Part shown: positions 5,583-6,418 of the stretch, one piece after another
How the letters are laid out: the number at the start of each line of letters is the position of its first letter
How positions within the stretch are numbered: position 1 is the stretch's first letter
NCBI GenBank assembly: GCA_946886875.1
Contig: CAMPJN010000227.1
Coordinates: 1 to 6,418 of the forward strand
Source of the DNA: an uncultured Pseudomonas sp.
GTDB lineage: Bacteria; Pseudomonadota; Gammaproteobacteria; Pseudomonadales; Pseudomonadaceae
DNA length: 6,418 nucleotides
Reading direction: 5' to 3'
The notes under the pieces: generated by a model
The model's database searches: none
Told to the model about the DNA's origin: nothing
The model's input: only the letters and a program-made list of their open reading frames with translations
Position numbers and translations under genes: made by a program

Positions 5583-6418
5583 TTATAACCTGATGCAGTC
5601 GACCGTATAACCGCTCTCGCCCGGCTTCTCTGGACGTTGCAAGCCATGCACGTCGGCGACGAAGCCGGGGAAGCTGCGGTCGAAAGTACGGGCGAATGTC
5701 AGGTAATCGATGATCGAACGGGTGGCCGCGGTGAAGCGCTCGCCCGGCATGATCAGCGGTATACCCGGCGGATAGGGAACCAGCATCACCGCGGCAATGC
5801 GCCCTTCGAGCTGGTCGATAGGCACCGCCTCGACCTCACCGCGCACCAGCTGGTTGTAGGCATCGGCGGGCTTGAGGGCGATTTCCGGGAGCGTCGTGTA
5901 CATGCGCTTCATCGCCTTGGCGGTGGCGTTGTCGGCATAGCATTGGTGCAGCGCATCGCAGAGGTCGCGCAGGCCCATGCCCTGGTATTGCGCGCCGCCC
6001 GCCTGGGCAACCGTAGGCAAAGCATCGATCAGCGGCAAGTTGGCGTCGTAGCTCCGTTTGAACTCCAGCAACTCGGTCAGCAGCGTGCTCCATTTGCCCT
6101 TGGTGATGCCCATGGAGAACAACACCAGAAAGGAATACAGGCCGGTCTTCTCCACCACCAGGCCACGTTCCCAGAGGAACTTGCCGACCACCGCAGCGGG
6201 AATCCCACGCTTATCCAGTTTGCCGCCAGCGGTCAGCCCTGGGGTAACCAGGGTGACCTTGATCGGATCGAGCAGCACGTAGTCCGCGGCTATATCGCCG
6301 AAGCCGTGCCAGTCGGCTTGTGGCTGCAACAGCCATTGCGCAGTGGTCACCTCGTCGGCGCCTTCGGCCTGCGGCGGCTGCCAGATGCTGAACCACCAGT
6401 CCTCGGCAGTCAGGTTCT
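5583..6418 (-). CDS. ldcA: Orn/Lys/Arg decarboxylase, C-terminal part, probably lysine decarboxylase LdcA
   Basis: The last 277 codons of a fold-III, PLP-dependent basic amino acid decarboxylase, running off the right edge. The frame is open from 6416 to the TAA at 5585-5583; the GTG at 6350-6348 is internal, since the reading continues upstream as W-W-F-S-I-W-Q-P-P-Q. Family features are LLDPIKVTLVTPGL, the GIPAAVVGKFLWERG helix, and the signature PYPPGIPLIMPGE (about 5777-5739) of the C-terminal domain. The PLP lysine and N-terminal wing domain are outside the window, so activity cannot be judged. The family makes cadaverine, putrescine or agmatine in the cytoplasm. Lysine is preferred here because the gene order fits PAO1 ldcA (PA1818), a gene of the ArgR-controlled lysine catabolic route; arginine or ornithine cannot be excluded from this part alone. 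No terminator is seen in the 227 bases before the crotonase. Confidence 0.88.
   Translation of the reverse strand, partial: NLTAEDWWFSIWQPPQAEGADEVTTAQWLLQPQADWHGFGDIAADYVLLDPIKVTLVTPGLTAGGKLDKRGIPAAVVGKFLWERGLVVEKTGLYSFLVLFSMGITKGKWSTLLTELLEFKRSYDANLPLIDALPTVAQAGGAQYQGMGLRDLCDALHQCYADNATAKAMKRMYTTLPEIALKPADAYNQLVRGEVEAVPIDQLEGRIAAVMLVPYPPGIPLIMPGERFTAATRSIIDYLTFARTFDRSFPGFVADVHGLQRPEKPGESGYTVDCIRL

Noticed and set aside
6348..6350. GTG as the start of a 255-residue decarboxylase fragment gene
   Set aside because: The frame continues upstream to the window edge with residues that look like normal decarboxylase sequence, so this is an internal Val.

Overview
This window looks like ordinary core chromosome of a Pseudomonas, most likely from a lineage close to P. 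aeruginosa. It is GC-rich with strong third-position GC bias. From memory, the gene order matches the PAO1 neighbourhood running from ldcA (PA1818) through a crotonase (PA1821), fimL (PA1822), nudC (PA1823), a TSUP permease (PA1824) and a small membrane protein (PA1825) to a short-chain dehydrogenase (PA1827). The locus numbers are recollection and were not looked up. I see no prophage, insertion sequence, CRISPR array, toxin-antitoxin pair, tRNA or rRNA.

Layout. Positions 1-293 (+) hold the C-terminal third of a short-chain dehydrogenase/reductase, cut by the left edge. A perfect 16-bp hairpin terminator at 311-348 follows it. Positions 349-484 are non-coding and hold three close palindromes, one of them resembling a Pseudomonas REP element. 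Positions 485-1132 (-) encode a conserved two-helix membrane protein of unknown function. It is divergent from a TSUP/YfcA-type permease at 1233-2018 (+). The permease overlaps the convergent nudC (1986-2816, -) by 33 bp.

The rest of the minus strand reads, in transcription order: a partial lysine/ornithine/arginine decarboxylase (6418-5583, probably ldcA), a 227-bp gap carrying a plausible sigma-70 promoter, a crotonase (5355-4543), a 50-bp gap, fimL (4492-2813), and nudC joined to fimL by an ATGA overlap. The last three probably form one operon. It would combine a fatty-acid beta-oxidation accessory enzyme, a regulator of type IV pili and cAMP/Vfr virulence signalling, and an NADH pyrophosphatase/NAD-cap decapping enzyme.

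The observations most worth checking are these. The crotonase carries the exact catalytic triad spacing of delta3,5-delta2,4-dienoyl-CoA isomerase, so a generic 'enoyl-CoA hydratase' label would probably be wrong. FimL shows degenerate HPt-like modules with Q-x-V-R-G where the phosphorylatable H-x-L-K-G should be. The 10-bp palindrome ATGCCGGCAT occurs twice, each time in a promoter region. NudC has a Gly in place of the Pro of the SQPWPFPxS motif. I did not find a convincing previously undescribed system.
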